From positions 424,679-488,678 of the forward strand of contig JNVV01000011.1 of NCBI GenBank assembly GCA_000733355.1: a DNA stretch of 64,000 nucleotides, written 5' to 3'. Positions 1 to 11,909 of the stretch are shown here, piece by piece (positions within the stretch are counted from its first letter, which is position 1; each line of letters opens with the position of its first letter). The notes under the pieces were generated by a model, which saw only the letters and a program-made list of their open reading frames with translations, searched no databases and was not told the DNA's origin. Made by a program: the position numbers and the translations under genes. Source of the stretch: Falciphora oryzae. Lineage: Eukaryota > Ascomycota > Sordariomycetes > Magnaporthales > Magnaporthaceae.

Positions 1-1
1 C

Positions 2-361
2 ATGACCTTCCACCGTGACATCCCCGCTGACCGGGAAGCGGAATCCGATGTGCAGTGGCTGACACGCCATGAAGTGCGAAATAAACTACGGAAGATCCTT
101 CCTAAGGACAATCCTGGAGGAGTCGGTTCTACAGCACATATGTTAAGATGCGAGGACATAGCGCATCTCTATCGGATGATTGAGGAATCCCAGCTAAGGC
201 TTTATGTTCTAGTAATTTGTAAGAGGAACACGAAGCACAGGAACCTCATGGGAATACTTGTCGAACGCGTCAGGGATAATGTGTATAAGCGGCATGGGAT
301 AGTGGACGTGCTATCACTTAAACGATGGTGGAGGTGCAGGTCAACGATTGTATTGTATTGA
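2..361 (+). CDS. Uncertain open frame at the left edge (possible gene 3' end or relic)
   Basis: A 119-codon frame opens at the first bases of the window and ends at a TAG/TGA-type stop near 361, so any true start could lie to the left. The protein is charged and looks protein-like in its middle, with stretches such as WLTRHEVRNKLRKILP and LYVLVICKRN, but I do not recognise a family with certainty. The pattern of a basic helix followed by a short hydrophobic strand is faintly like the N-terminal regions of fungal NLR- or kinase-type accessory proteins; that is a guess. Codon use is not biased to C-ending codons as in the clear genes of this window, which fits either a weakly expressed accessory gene or a decaying relic. 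Treat it as unproven. Confidence 0.2.
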   Translation: MTFHRDIPADREAESDVQWLTRHEVRNKLRKILPKDNPGGVGSTAHMLRCEDIAHLYRMIEESQLRLYVLVICKRNTKHRNLMGILVERVRDNVYKRHGIVDVLSLKRWWRCRSTIVLY

Positions 362-2801
362 TAAGCAAGGCTTCTGATGGGGAGAAGGGTGACTCTGTCA
401 ACCTGGAGTCTGCTCTGCTGTGCAGTCCGAGCACTAGTAGAGCTGTCGCGTTATTTATCAAGTTTCTAAGCGGAGTGACTTGCCAAGACAAACCCGGAGT
501 TGGAGGCTGCCAAAGTCTAGCCATGGTGGCTGTTTGTGTATGAGGAAGTGGCTCCCTATATATGTAAATGTATGTGAAAGAGAGCTAATTGGGTTAGACC
601 TAGGCAATGCACCTCAAAATACAAGCCCGGTAAACTCCCTAGTGCCTGGAACAGCCAGCTAGAGACCTCGCTTAGCCTCCTCGGCCTTGTGCATAACAAA
701 GTGTGTTGGCAGATGGCGAGGAGCCCAGACAGTCATTGCGGATCCCCACTACGTCTGCTGCCCCTGGTCGATCGAGGGATGGTTGCATGGCTCGTTGGCG
801 GGCCACGCGGTCGTGAATGCGCCAGCAGCCGCATCCCTGGCGGCATCGGCCGCTGTGTAGGGGCTATCGCTCGAAACAGCAGCCCCTCCACCAGAGCGGC
901 CTGGCGCCGTCTCGTCCATCTTGGACTTCGGATCGGTGACCGCGGGAGGTGGGGACGACTCAGTCCCCTCCCTCCCGTTCCTTGGTGGCTGTCGTGAAGG
1001 GGCCTGACAGAAAGTCCAAGGAGCCACTCTGTTCCCCGGCGGCGGCTTCCTTGTCAGACCCCTTCTCCATGTCTTTGATGTGCGGGGAGGAAGAAGCGGC
1101 GGGCTTCATGGACTCGTTTCGTTCCGAGCGATGGGATAGGGAGGGAGAGGAAGCGTAATTGCTGGGCGTCTGGGGCACATTGTCGTTGCGTGGGTTCAGC
1201 GTGGTGGGACGACAGGGGGATATTTGGTGATTTAGGAGATGACAGTAAAAGGATTACAAGGGAGGTCGTATCACAGGTAGCAGATGATGATGGCCTCAAA
1301 GGCTGCTGGTTGGAATTGTCCCTCACCTTGGTTTGTTTCAATGCTGGCTGGGTTTGCTTGTATGTCCCAGAGCCTCCACTAGAATGGGGTTCTATCAGAC
1401 CTAGGAGTAGATACTCTCCCCCTCTCCCCTTTCTTCCGACTTTCACCTACTCCACCCAACTAAGAAAGGTACTCCAGGCATATTATTTATAGCACCGCTC
1501 CAATCCTTTGCTTGGGCAAAGCGGCCACGAACCGAGGTTTACCGTTTCGGTCATTCCTGTACTCTTCATTCCGGAAAAGGCGGCAGAGGAGGTGGTTTGG
1601 GTGGCGCTGCCAACTCCCATGGGAGAGGGGAAATGGAAGGAGCGTGGGAAGAAGACCCTCTCATCCTTTTTCGCCACCCGATGCTTGACTGCCACCGGCG
1701 GCAGTTCCGTCCATACAGTGAAGGGCCATGGCAAGTTAACACGAGAGGAGACGATATGTGCCGCCATTCCCGGATTCTTGCCAGCGCTGCTAGAGGAACT
1801 AGGCGCCGAGTACCTATCTAGGTAGGCACTTCCCTGGTAGATACCCCGGTCTTTGTGATACCGGGACAATGGGTGCACCGGAACCGGTTCCGCCAGTGGG
1901 ATGATGGGATCCATGCGCTTAGGCTACCATAGTTGGCTGCTACTTTCGGGCGCAACAGCATGAAGAGGCACGAATCGAGGACAGGGTCCTGTCACTAGGT
2001 AGGTATCTTGACCCTTGTCGTCTTCGCCCACCCTACCAAGCTACCTTTTCTAGTTTCTTCATAGTTTCCCATTCTCATCCTCTCTATTTACTCCTCAGGA
2101 TGGCGGGTTGCATTCCCATCAGCCTCCTTCCTATCCGAAGGTAGTGTTCTTCCGTATTGACCCACATCCTGGTTTATGCAAGCCCCGTACTCTCGGCAGC
2201 TACACCATTCCAGAGATCCAGATTTCCTGTCGCGTTGTCGATGCCAGGTGCACGGCACTTCAGGGGCTCCAGGCCAGGCCTCTGCATGCTACACCAGGCA
2301 TCATTCTTTTGTGGAACCCAAGCGCCCGATGAGAGAGGTGTTCGGAAGGACGCATGCGAAAGTGCACGGCCGGTATACATTACCTCTCGCGAATTCAGGA
2401 GTATAGATAGAGAACAAGACCGGAGCTGGCGTATCCGGGCCTTTTGCTCTTGGTATCATGGAATGTCGTCATTGGCCCCGAGCCTTGGTGACATATTCTA
2501 TGACCAATTCAACATCCTTGTTTATTTCCGTTATCTTAGCCTCGCCTTGCTTCGTATCGTCGTCTCCGCTACGGAGTCCTATTGCACTAGGGTATAAACC
2601 AAGGGCCCAAAAAGAAAACAAGAATGAGAACAGGGAGGTTCGGCTCGCGTGTGGCGTAGTCAGCCTCGCAATCGCGAGCCGACGGACTTTCTGTTTTGGT
2701 CCAACCCGTGATCCATAACGTCCGCGGGTGCGACACTCGCTCGTTGATGGGGCGAATGACAAAAATGAGGGAGCTTATTCAGGACACGACACCTCACCTC
2801 C
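362..2801. other. Intergenic stretch, no supported gene
   Basis: Open frames of 100-145 codons occur on both strands around 1483-1914 and 2157-2597. They overlap one another, match no family I know and show no splice logic. Short CTAGGTA-type motifs occur near 1811-1850 and 1994-2010. The part next to 2801 probably holds the 3' untranslated region of the p23 gene. Nothing else can be supported. Confidence 0.5.
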
Positions 2802-3808
2802 TCAAGCAGCCGCCGGCTTGCTGCTCGCCGCGTCCTTGGACTCATCCTCATCCACCTTCTCAAGCGGGGGCATATCCTCATCGCTCTCCTCCTCGTCCTC
2901 CTCTTCATCGCCTTCCGGCATGTCCATACCACCACCACCACCGAGCTTGGAGAAGTCGATGCCGCCAAAGTCGTTGCCTATCACAAGAAATATTTGTCAG
3001 TCTCGGTGACTCTCTAGTCATAGCTGATGCTCAATGGCCTTTTTGTCTAGATCGTCACGTACCACCCATGCCCGGCATGCCACCTGTAAATAGTCAAAGA
3101 TAGTCAGTATATACCTGTGGGTATATCGCTTGCCAGAGTTCCTTAGAGTCTACATACCCATACCGCCAAAGTTGGAGAAGTCCTCCTCGGTGGCCTCATT
3201 CTGCTCGTCCTCGTCGACCCACTTGTCGAAGTCGGTCTTGAGGAAGTGAACCTTCTTGGAGTCCTTGAGCAGACGGGGCCAGTACTCGTCATTGAGCTCC
3301 TCCTTGCGCAGCTTGATCTCGACGTTCTTGGGAGTGTGGTGGGTCTTGCTCTCGTCGACGTCGATCTCGGCGTAGAACTCGAGCTCGAGGTGGTACGTCT
3401 TCTTCAGTGTGTCGGAGTGGCCCGTGAAGGACAGGCCCTGGGGCTTGAGCTCGAGCTTCAGGTTTGCGGGTGGAACATCAGGGACCGAGATGGTCAGGTA
3501 GACGAAGTTCTTGGTCGGGTCGGCCTTGGAGGAGCGCTGGGCCCAGAGGACTGTTTTCCATCAGAATCCACTCGCTTGTTTGTTGTGTTCGCATTCAATT
3601 TCGACAGCGCACCCGCGCCAGCATCCTTCTGAACATATGCGCAATGACCCCATGATCTGCCTTGCGCCGACTTGTCATATTATTGAGAGTCTCGCAGCGA
3701 GGGCGTGGTGGGGCGCCTTTGCGAATGATCTTGGATGGAGCGCGGCTCTGGAGGGGCGGGGAAGGAGCGGCCGAGCTTACCCTCAGGAGTCAGAACGTCG
3801 TTCGACAT
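2802..3808 (-). CDS. Hsp90 co-chaperone p23/Sba1 (CS domain)
   Basis: Four exons on the minus strand: 3808-3781, 3550-3158, 3083-3063 and 2977-2802. Together they make 618 bases, or 205 residues plus stop. The protein starts MSNDVLTPEVLWAQRSS, the hallmark opening of p23/Sba1, with the conserved Trp at residue 12. A CS domain follows (about residues 7-100), then the WPRLLKD and FDKWVDEDEQ segments that end the fold. The tail is Gly/Met-rich and then strongly acidic (about residues 145-205), as in fungal p23/Wos2. p23 binds the ATP-closed Hsp90 dimer and slows ATP hydrolysis during client maturation in the cytosol and nucleus. The third exon is only 21 bases and encodes part of the Gly-Met tail. 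The gene is divergent from the Vps24 gene, and a perfect heat-shock element lies 595 bases upstream of its ATG. Identification is secure; the exon borders all keep frame and use GT-AG. Confidence 0.93.
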
Positions 3809-5020
3809 TGTGGCGGGAGTGTCGGTAAAAAAGCAACAGTGAGTATGTTGTCGTTGTTGTTGTTGCGCACGCTTCTACTGTTTCGTTGTTGGTCAGTGTT
3901 AGCATTGGGGCTGTTGTGTTGCGCTCCCCCGCATAGGTCGAGGGAGCCAGGCAGAGCACAGACCCGACGGGGGTTTGGGGATCCAGTTGGAACTTGCATT
4001 TGCGCGCCAAAGAATCAAGACCAAGCAGAATTGCCGAACGATGGCAGCAATCTGGTCTCTGGGAGAGTGAGAGATACGATATGCCGGCAGAAAAGAGGGC
4101 GCGAGTGGTAAGGCTAGATGGGTCTGTCCAGGCAGGTAGGTCATCAGCTGGCGTGGGTGAGAGAGGTCAGGTCACGATTTATTCGATGGGCATGAGGCTG
4201 CACGCCACCTGCCTTGCTCCCCACGGACCAGTTGTGGATGGAAGCTCTGAGAAGCGCAAAGATTTTGGCAGGGCTGAGGGGAGCGGGGTCGGGGCGGGTC
4301 GTCAACAACGTCAGTCGTTCAGAAGCACCCAATGATGCTGTCCGCGGCGAGGCACCTGAGAACTGAGAAGCAAGCACACCCGCCATCAAACAAACTGATC
4401 CTTTCGGGAAATTTCCGTGAGCGACCACAGTAGTTGCATGCCCGGCTTTGAGGTGCCCCCCGGCACGCATGTCTTTATCATCTGTCCATTCTGTCTAGTT
4501 TGTTGGTTCGCCTACAAGAGATAGAACACACACGCCTTGCAAGAAGCCTCCAGCCGTGCCTCACCTCTAGTCTCCGACGCGACTACCTTGCTTAACGGAA
4601 AAACAAAGCAGGCGGATCTCGTCTGGAAAATGTCGGCCTTCTTGTTGAGTGCACAGGTTGTCACCCGCCGCACCTTCCATTGATCAATGGTTGATATGGG
4701 AAGCCCAGGCGAGAGATGTGGGGCCGCTTTGGAGACCTCCACGAACAAAGCACAGGCCGCGGCAATCTTAGTCATGGCAGCCCGCCACGCGGCGGTCGCC
4801 GTCGCAGGCTGCGCGGAGCCCAGCCTCAGCACACGACGTCACAAGACGGATTGAACGTCCACCTTCCATCTCTTCTCTCCGACGAAGCCACCCGAAATCC
4901 CAGCCTGACGAGACCAGTGCCCAGCACCACTCATCCTCACCGGAGGGTGTCCCTCGACTTACATGCTGCCTGTCTTCGATCCTCCATTCCTGTTTCTTCT
5001 CATCCACTCCCGCCAACGCC
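3809..5020. promoter_or_regulatory. Divergent promoter region between p23 and Vps24 genes
   Basis: This 1.2-kb stretch separates two genes transcribed away from each other, so it should hold both promoters and 5' untranslated regions. No coding gene is supported in it. Its clearest element is the heat-shock motif at 4403-4415, listed separately. The part next to the Vps24 start is rich in pyrimidines (about 4950-5020), as is common upstream of fungal start codons. Confidence 0.6.
4403..4415. promoter_or_regulatory. Heat-shock element (three perfect inverted units)
   Basis: The sequence TTCGGGAAATTTC is a perfect TTCnnGAAnnTTC array, the binding site pattern of the trimeric heat-shock factor Hsf1. 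It lies 595 bases upstream of the p23 start codon and about 605 bases upstream of the divergent Vps24 start. Hsp90 co-chaperone genes are classic Hsf1 targets, so p23 is the likely target. The motif match is seen directly; binding is inferred. Confidence 0.6.
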
Positions 5021-5919
5021 ATGGAAACCGTGGCAACATGGTTTGGGTATGGGAAGCCAGATCCAAGGGAACATGTATGATACTACCGCCGCGACTCCCC
5101 TTTTATTCTCCATTTTCGTATGAGACCTCTGCTGGGACTCCTCGGCCTCCTCAATTTCCCCTACCACGCAGCGAATAGAGTAGTTAAGCCCAACCAATCC
5201 CGCTAACTCTCTTATTTTTGGTCTCGCTCGCACAGAAACGAAAATGTCTCGATATAGTCAGGCAGCAAAAGAGAATCATCAGAAGAGAAATGGCAGCCAA
5301 TGCGAAGACCGAGAAGGTGTGCAAGGACAACATCCAAGACGCAAACAGAGCTCTCCGCCACCCAGCCAAGGCGGCTCTGGGTCAGAAGAATTTGCGCCAC
5401 TACGGACGCGAGCTGGTTGGGATTCGAAACACGACGAAACGCCTCTTCGAAGCCGAAAAGCAGCTCGGTAGCCTCGAGATGAGGATAAACGAGGCCTTTA
5501 GCTTCCGCAAAATCGAAAGTGCTCTCAGCACTGGGACCAAGGTCATGAACGAACTCAATAAATCCAGGAGCTTCGTCTACTTGGCAGCCGGCATGCAGGA
5601 GCTGCAGACCGAGCTCATCAAGGCCGAAGTCATCGAGGATCTCATCGAGGACGCCCTTCCCCAGACCGACGATATCAATGAGACAGCCGTTCAGGACGTA
5701 ATCGATGAGGTGACCGAGGCCCAGATCGACAACGTCCTAGCTCATGTCTTGAATCAAAGTCTGCCTGCCAGAAAGGTGCCGACCGCCGCGCCTGTGGCCC
5801 AGAGGCCCGTCGAGGCGCCGCAAGAGGAAAAGCTAGATGAAGAGATACAAGAGGAGGAAGAGACCGCCGAGGCTCTCATGGAGGACATGAACCACAGGCT
5901 GCAGGCTCTGAGGAGCTGA
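5021..5919 (+). CDS. ESCRT-III subunit, Vps24/CHMP3 type
   Basis: Two exons, 5021-5074 and 5236-5919, give 245 residues. The first exon encodes METVATWFGYGKPDPREH, which matches the short N-terminal helix and the PDPxEx turn of Vps24. The second continues KRKCLDIVRQQKRIIRREM, with the same spacing as the family's RKCN segment. The middle (about residues 20-180) is the basic helical hairpin plus the INEAFSFRKIES segment typical of Vps24/CHMP3. The tail is acidic (residues 205-235) and ends EDMNHRLQALRS, a MIM1-type motif that binds the MIT domain of the Vps4 ATPase. Vps24 caps and remodels Snf7 filaments during multivesicular body sorting at endosomes. The basic hairpin differs a good deal from what I know of other fungal Vps24 proteins, so a paralogue is possible. 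The intron is 161 bases, phase 0. Confidence 0.82.
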
Positions 5920-8896
5920 TTATTCTGCTTGGGTTTGTTGCTTTTATTCTCATTCGTCGTTTGCATTCCTTGCGCAGAATCCTCACCACATGGGAGCAAC
6001 CAGGACGCGGAGGCGTTGGTGTTATATGGAGTTCAATGGCTGTGCGGATGCGAGTTGCTGATTCTGTCCTATCGTCGGGTCATTGTCGCGGAAACTCCAA
6101 TGTTGAATTTTGGGCTACACGCCTGCTGCTTATCCGATATTGTTCAACGACATGGTCCACAGTTCTGGAAAGTTTTGGGTAGAAGGCGAGAGATGTCAGT
6201 CGCCGACAGGGGTGGAGATAAGGATGTCGCCTTTTTCATGCTAGAGCGACAAGCACAGCATGCCATAGCCGGCGTTGAAGATGTGCCATGTGCAGTTAGA
6301 TTCAGGTATTCCCGGACTAGATTTCCCTTCGTGGTCAAATCACATCGCTACCGAAGTCGAGAGCAACGTCGCCTTCTCCGGGTGACACGGAGCAAGCCTT
6401 CTGGCGACCCCAGCCTGTCATCCACGCCTATACCGCTGATACCAAATTTGGCTGTCGCCTCGGCGGCTAGACGAAGACCTAAGGGGTGCAGATGAGGCCG
6501 GGAAGAAGCGCCGGATCGAGAAGGAATGATGATACTGCCTGAGCCCATAGGCAGCTACATATGCAGCAAACGGGGTCGTTGGGGATGGGGATTCGTAACC
6601 CTGCATAGCCTAGGACGCGGATGTGCCCTATGGCAGCAGAACTTTACTGTGGCAGAGTGCCCTGCCGCCTTGAAGCTAGCCCTAGGGGCAGAGTCGTCTC
6701 ATCCGATATCAGACCATAGACTTTGCGCCACAGTATTCTGGGGTGAGGTTGTATCAATACTCAGCCAGGCCTGTATAGATGTATGGGTTATGAGTACTAC
6801 GCAGCGATAGACTTCCTAGAGGTATGGATTCGGTCCCAGCCCCAGTGTCCAAGTCTCATGCTCTTTGCCAGTCGGCGACTTTTTGAAGCCACATAATACA
6901 TATATGCCATCCCGGTACTGAAACGGGAGCCGGAGTGGCCTGTATGCTACCCGTATCCCGACGCGATTATACGGCGATAATTACACTCCACTCTGGGGAT
7001 CGATACCTAAAACCGGAGCATATACAAACGCAATTTTTTGACCGGGAAGTTCCCTTGGGCAATGGGAGGCAAGTGTGATCGCAAAAAGCTTGGTGTCGTT
7101 GGACATGTTTGGCATGTTGAGCTTGACAGGTGATTGCGCGAAATAGTCGGCAAAATGTGAGATACACTCGAAAGAGTCAAAGGGCACAGGCTTCTGTACG
7201 CGGAAACGGGAAAATGTTTTCCGTATAGGTTAACAATAAACCAAAACCCGTCAGAATGTGGTGGTGATGGGCTTCTGCGGATCTACTCGAACATGACGCC
7301 ACTGGTCGGTGTCCAACAACAACGCGCTCCGTTCCGAGAAGACCCGTCGGTTATTATCCCGGCGGTCGTGAAGCACGTCTCCAGTCCTCTGAAAGGAAGG
7401 GGCAAACGTCTCTTGGGAGGCGTGACCTTTTGGAACATGAACATGCAGTGTGGATATGCCCGCGGCATTCCAACATTTCGAGCCATATTATGTTGGTGTG
7501 AGGAACGCCGTGGTCACCATAGTCCGTCCGAGTCGGCCTCCTTCCAGGCCAGGTCTTGGGGCACATCTCGATAAATACTGATATCATCTATCCTAGAAAG
7601 AAAGCCAGGCGACTACAAACAAGACAGGGGGCAATCATCAATGCTACAGATAATACAAACACGGAGCGCAATGAGGTCCTGCAACACATTCAACGATCCA
7701 TGGTATTTAACTGGGTCTGATCTCATCGAGCAGTGAGTCAACAGCCTGGATATGAAGTAGCAATAGCGTACCACTGCGCATAGACCATCGTCTCCCAAAA
7801 GATGGACGTCGATTCGGGGTTCAGACGGGGTGGTAGACAGCCCACACACCCTGTATCTGCCGCCGTGACCAGAAGATGAGCCGAGAGATGCTTTGACGAG
7901 GTCATCGTCGTGGTTGCGGGTATACGCGAGAGCCTCGCCTGAAGCTTCGTGTCTGTATCAGGGAGTTTAATTATGGCGAGTGCGCCAGAGGAAACGCAAT
8001 ATCATATTGCTACCTCAGCTTTGATACGTCAGTCGCCATACCGCTAAGGATTCCTACCCCAGGTTGCTCGACTGGTGCGCAACATAATGCTTGAACCTAG
8101 GTGCGCATGAGCTTTGATGCTTTGGCTGCTGGACGGATCAACGAGCGGCTCTCACGCCCGAGTTGAGAATGCGGAGTCAGATGCATCCATGTATTGCCCA
8201 TTTGGGGCGTGCAAATCCAAGCCCACAAGAAGAGTTATAGATAACAGTAGTAGGGATGATTGGGACGATATCACAGCACGAAGTTCAAGCAATATCAAGC
8301 ATGGGCTGGTTACCACAAACGCGGCGTCTGAATAGCCGCCCGGTGGCTAGGTGGTGGCTGGCCGTTGGTATCGGATGAGATACCGGGCGAAAGGCCGGCA
8401 ACAGATGGAAGACAGTCTGTCACACGTGACCAGAGAGAAGGAATCACGACAGGGCCCTTAGCAAGCAACCCTTCCCAATATCAAATCACATACCAGCGAG
8501 ACGAAACAAAGCGTCAAAGCACGTGTGGCTGGCTTGCCCGAGCACCTTGTCGCGACTGCACGTAATAATGGAATCTCCATCTCTCGGTGGGGGATGGAAT
8601 CCAGAGTCGACGAGGCGGACGGTGATTCCCGTCGCGCGCGGGCGCTCGCCCTGGTTAACTGACACCCCCAGTGCGCTGCCGCCGCGCGTCACCGAGGCGA
8701 TCGCTGTCGAACTGTGGAATACCTTACGGGGCACGCGACAGGGGCAGAAGATTGTGCAAATACCGTCGGGCGTCACCAGCGCCCGTGCTTTGATTTGCGG
8801 TTGACTCCCGACCCGGCACCCAGAGGCTGGGAAGGGAACCCAGGTGCCACAGCGGGCGTGGCAATCAACGGGGCGCGCTGGAGAATACGGGTCGAC

Positions 8897-8910
8897 GGGG
8901 GGGGGGGGGG
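8897..8910 (+). repeat. Run of 14 G
   Basis: Fourteen consecutive G residues lie in GC-rich intergenic DNA. Such a run can form quadruplex structures and is prone to length errors in replication and sequencing. No gene overlaps it. Confidence 0.7.
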
Positions 8911-11699
8911 AGCAAACACGGGAAAGGGCACTTTTCGAAAGGAGGGTCGCGATCCACCGACGCGGAAGTGAAGGGGCGGTTTCAAGGACTCGGCGATAAC
9001 CGTCCGGGCCCTTGGGAGACGAAAATTTCCTTCGCAACGGCAGGGGCCGCACGGGGACGGTTTACCAGCGGGACGGGACAGATTTTTTGACGGCTCTCTT
9101 GGCATCGCCGTCTTGGGAGGAAAAAAAGGGACGGTGACACAAGCCTAACCCTCCGTCATCGGACGGCGACGTGCCTCGATGATGCCAAGGCCTAGCCATG
9201 AGAAGAGCAAATAAAAGGCGTCGATGAAGGGGGGAGTTGGCAGGCATGCACCCGCGGAGACGGGAACGGCCCAGATGAGATGGGAAGGAAGACGGCTTGC
9301 ATCCAATATCACAGCGGGAATCGACATCCAGGGGTGTCCATTGGGCGGAGATCAGCACTTGTCGAGGCCGAGGAGCGCAGGATCATCACTTCGCGGAGAG
9401 GTTCCGGGAGCCCAGCCAACTGGCACTGATACAGGGGGTCGAGCGCCACACGAAAATGCCAGCTGGGGCTGACAGGTGACAGGACAGGACAGGCCACCAC
9501 CACCCTGTGGCTGCCTCAACAGTCTGAGGGCTTTGCCTCACTTTTTCGTTGGTGTGGCAGTCCGTTTCCCCGGAAGTTTGGAAGCGTTTTACGTCATGAA
9601 AGGGAAAGTGGCAGCACTGGCTGCTTGGGCTAGGGGGGAATGGAGAGATTAGGCTTCTGTGGCTGGGGGTGTTGGCACGCCGCCGTCAGTTCCAACCCCT
9701 TGGGTACGGTTTGGCTCTTTTGTTTACAGGGCCGCCGAGATAAGCGTGACAGCCGCGTCTTGTGGGAGAGGGAAACTGCCCTGGCTGGGCTGGGTTGGTT
9801 GGTGGTGGCAAGGCGACCCGTCTCCCCGGAAGCGCAGTCCGCCCGCGAGCCTGGCAGCGGCAGTTCCTCCCAGGTTTCTGGGTTTTGCAGGCCCAGGGGG
9901 CAAGCGCGGGATAGGCAAACCTATTTGGGTAGCCAAGCCGTACAAGGGCGCAGAGAGCTCCCAAGGGGGCAAACCAGCCTTTTCCCCAAGCAGACCTTGG
10001 TGCCCGCCGCGTCGGTTTGCCAGGCCCAGCGGTCAGGATGGGGTGGAGAAAGCTGGCAGGGGCCGGGAAGGCGGATGCAGTCGTCCGGACTTCACAGCCG
10101 CCCAAGCCGCCCAAGGCCTGGGGGCCACAGTTGATTGCCAGGATCCACTTTCCAGGGGCGGCTTCGAGGGCCGGGCCAGGGCTGCTCGAGGATCCAAGGG
10201 CCCATCTTCGTACTGCGTAATGACAATCCGCTGGGTAGGGCGCTGGGAATTGCTTCTGCTCGCAATCATGTCTGCAATCAGATGGAAATGGTCCCCTGGC
10301 GATCGCTCATGTGAGAAGGTGTGGGATGCGGATAGACATCTCGATGTTGTATTGGGCGTGGGGGACGGCGAAGTGTTTGGAAGAAGCAAGACGCTAAAAA
10401 TAATGAGGAAACAAACGGTCACATATCAAGACAAAAGCAAACAACTTTCAGTGCATTTTCGTGACATGTTTGAGCCAAGGGGAAATGCCCGTGGGGTCGG
10501 CAATGGAAAAGCACCAAAATGACCTTGGGAGTTTGTCACCACTGTGCTCGGTTCTGAATCAATTCACGGAGTCCTATTACTTTCCCAAATCCGTTCTGGA
10601 TTCCTGTGCGCTATTCCTTTTGTTTGAAGATTGCGGGTTGAAAGCCTCCATCGCTGGCCTTTGCGAGTTCCGAACCAACAAGCTCCCAGGGGTAGTACCG
10701 AGGGAACAAATGAACGACCACATTTCCATGTGGAGTGCATACGAGGCCAGGGGAACGCGCCGATCCAACACAAGGGCTTTCTTTTGGTCTCGAAGGGAGG
10801 CGGAATTTACGGAAAAGAGAAAGACAATTGGCAGTGTGAGGCTGGAATCAAAACCCATGGAACTCCCCACGAGTCGGCTAGACCTAGATTCATTGGCAGC
10901 GGACCAGGGGGAGGGGTGTGTATATGGCGGACTGGGGACGGGCAGGGAACGGCGGACGAGTGAGGAGCTGCGCGGAGGCAGTTCCGGCGGGTATCGCTGA
11001 TCCACGCTTTTTGACAGCTTTCCACATCTCTCACCAAAAGGAGGAGCGAAGCGGTGGGGATCATGGAGACTGGTGGGGAATCTGAGTTCAAGCAGCCAGC
11101 CCTGACTCGAGCCCCGTCGTCGAAGGAATTTCGGTAACCTTCTCGAACAGATAGACTTGGCTGGGAGACGCGGGTGCTGAATCAAGAAGATTACAAGCAC
11201 AAATGAGGAGGGGACGACGTACAACGTAAAAGCGAATCTCCATGTCTGAGCCGGGAGACCTCCTGACAAGCTCCCGTCGCCCGCGGCGAGTCACGATAGC
11301 TTCGTTTGCCGTTCCTGATGGCACGTGGAAATCCGAGCACAGGAGGCATGGCTTTTGATAGCGACGTCGCCTCCCCTCCTTGCCAAATTACTCGGGTTCC
11401 TGCCACCCACGAGGCATGCAAAGTGTGTCAAGGGGCAACGTCGATGGAAGGGGCGATGTGTCGCTGCTTGGTTCTGGTTGGGCCGTGAGAGCTTCACTCT
11501 TCGGGGCCCAGACAGGTCTCGGGAATCAGGATAATTGCCCTTCGAATCGAGTAGTGTTTGCGTGCGACTCGAGAAGGGGGCCTGCTACCCACCCCACACA
11601 CACAGAGATTAATCACAAGTGAGGAATGACAATGTCACAAAATGCATCAAGCGGGTTTGCTTTTTTGTTTTGTCTCGCGAAAAAATGACCCCGGAAACG

Positions 11700-11909
11700 A
11701 AAAAAAAAAAAAAAAAAGTTTGCGACAAAGCAATAGCCGAAGATTGCGAACCCGACCCACCGGATCCCAAAAGAGATAGCGAGCTCGGACGGAAGACAAA
11801 CCCATGTTGCCCCGGACCGCTAGAGCCTACAAGACACGACGAGGATGGAGATCGGCCGGGGGTTTGAGGGAAACGAAGGAAGCATAAAAAGAGCAAAAAA
11901 AAAAAAAAA
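11700..11909 (+). repeat. Two long A runs
   Basis: Runs of 18 A (11700-11717) and 15 A (11895-11909) lie about 180 bases apart in intergenic DNA. Poly(dA:dT) tracts disfavour nucleosomes and often mark promoters, but no transcription unit can be assigned here. Confidence 0.6.

Noticed and set aside
1483..1914. Overlapping open frames of 143 (minus) and 105 (plus) codons
   Set aside because: They cover the same DNA on opposite strands, have no family match, no splice logic and no codon bias.
9659..10522. 287-codon open frame in GC-rich DNA
   Set aside because: The translation is rich in Trp, Gly, Pro and Arg without any motif, as expected from GC-rich non-coding DNA that lacks stop codons.
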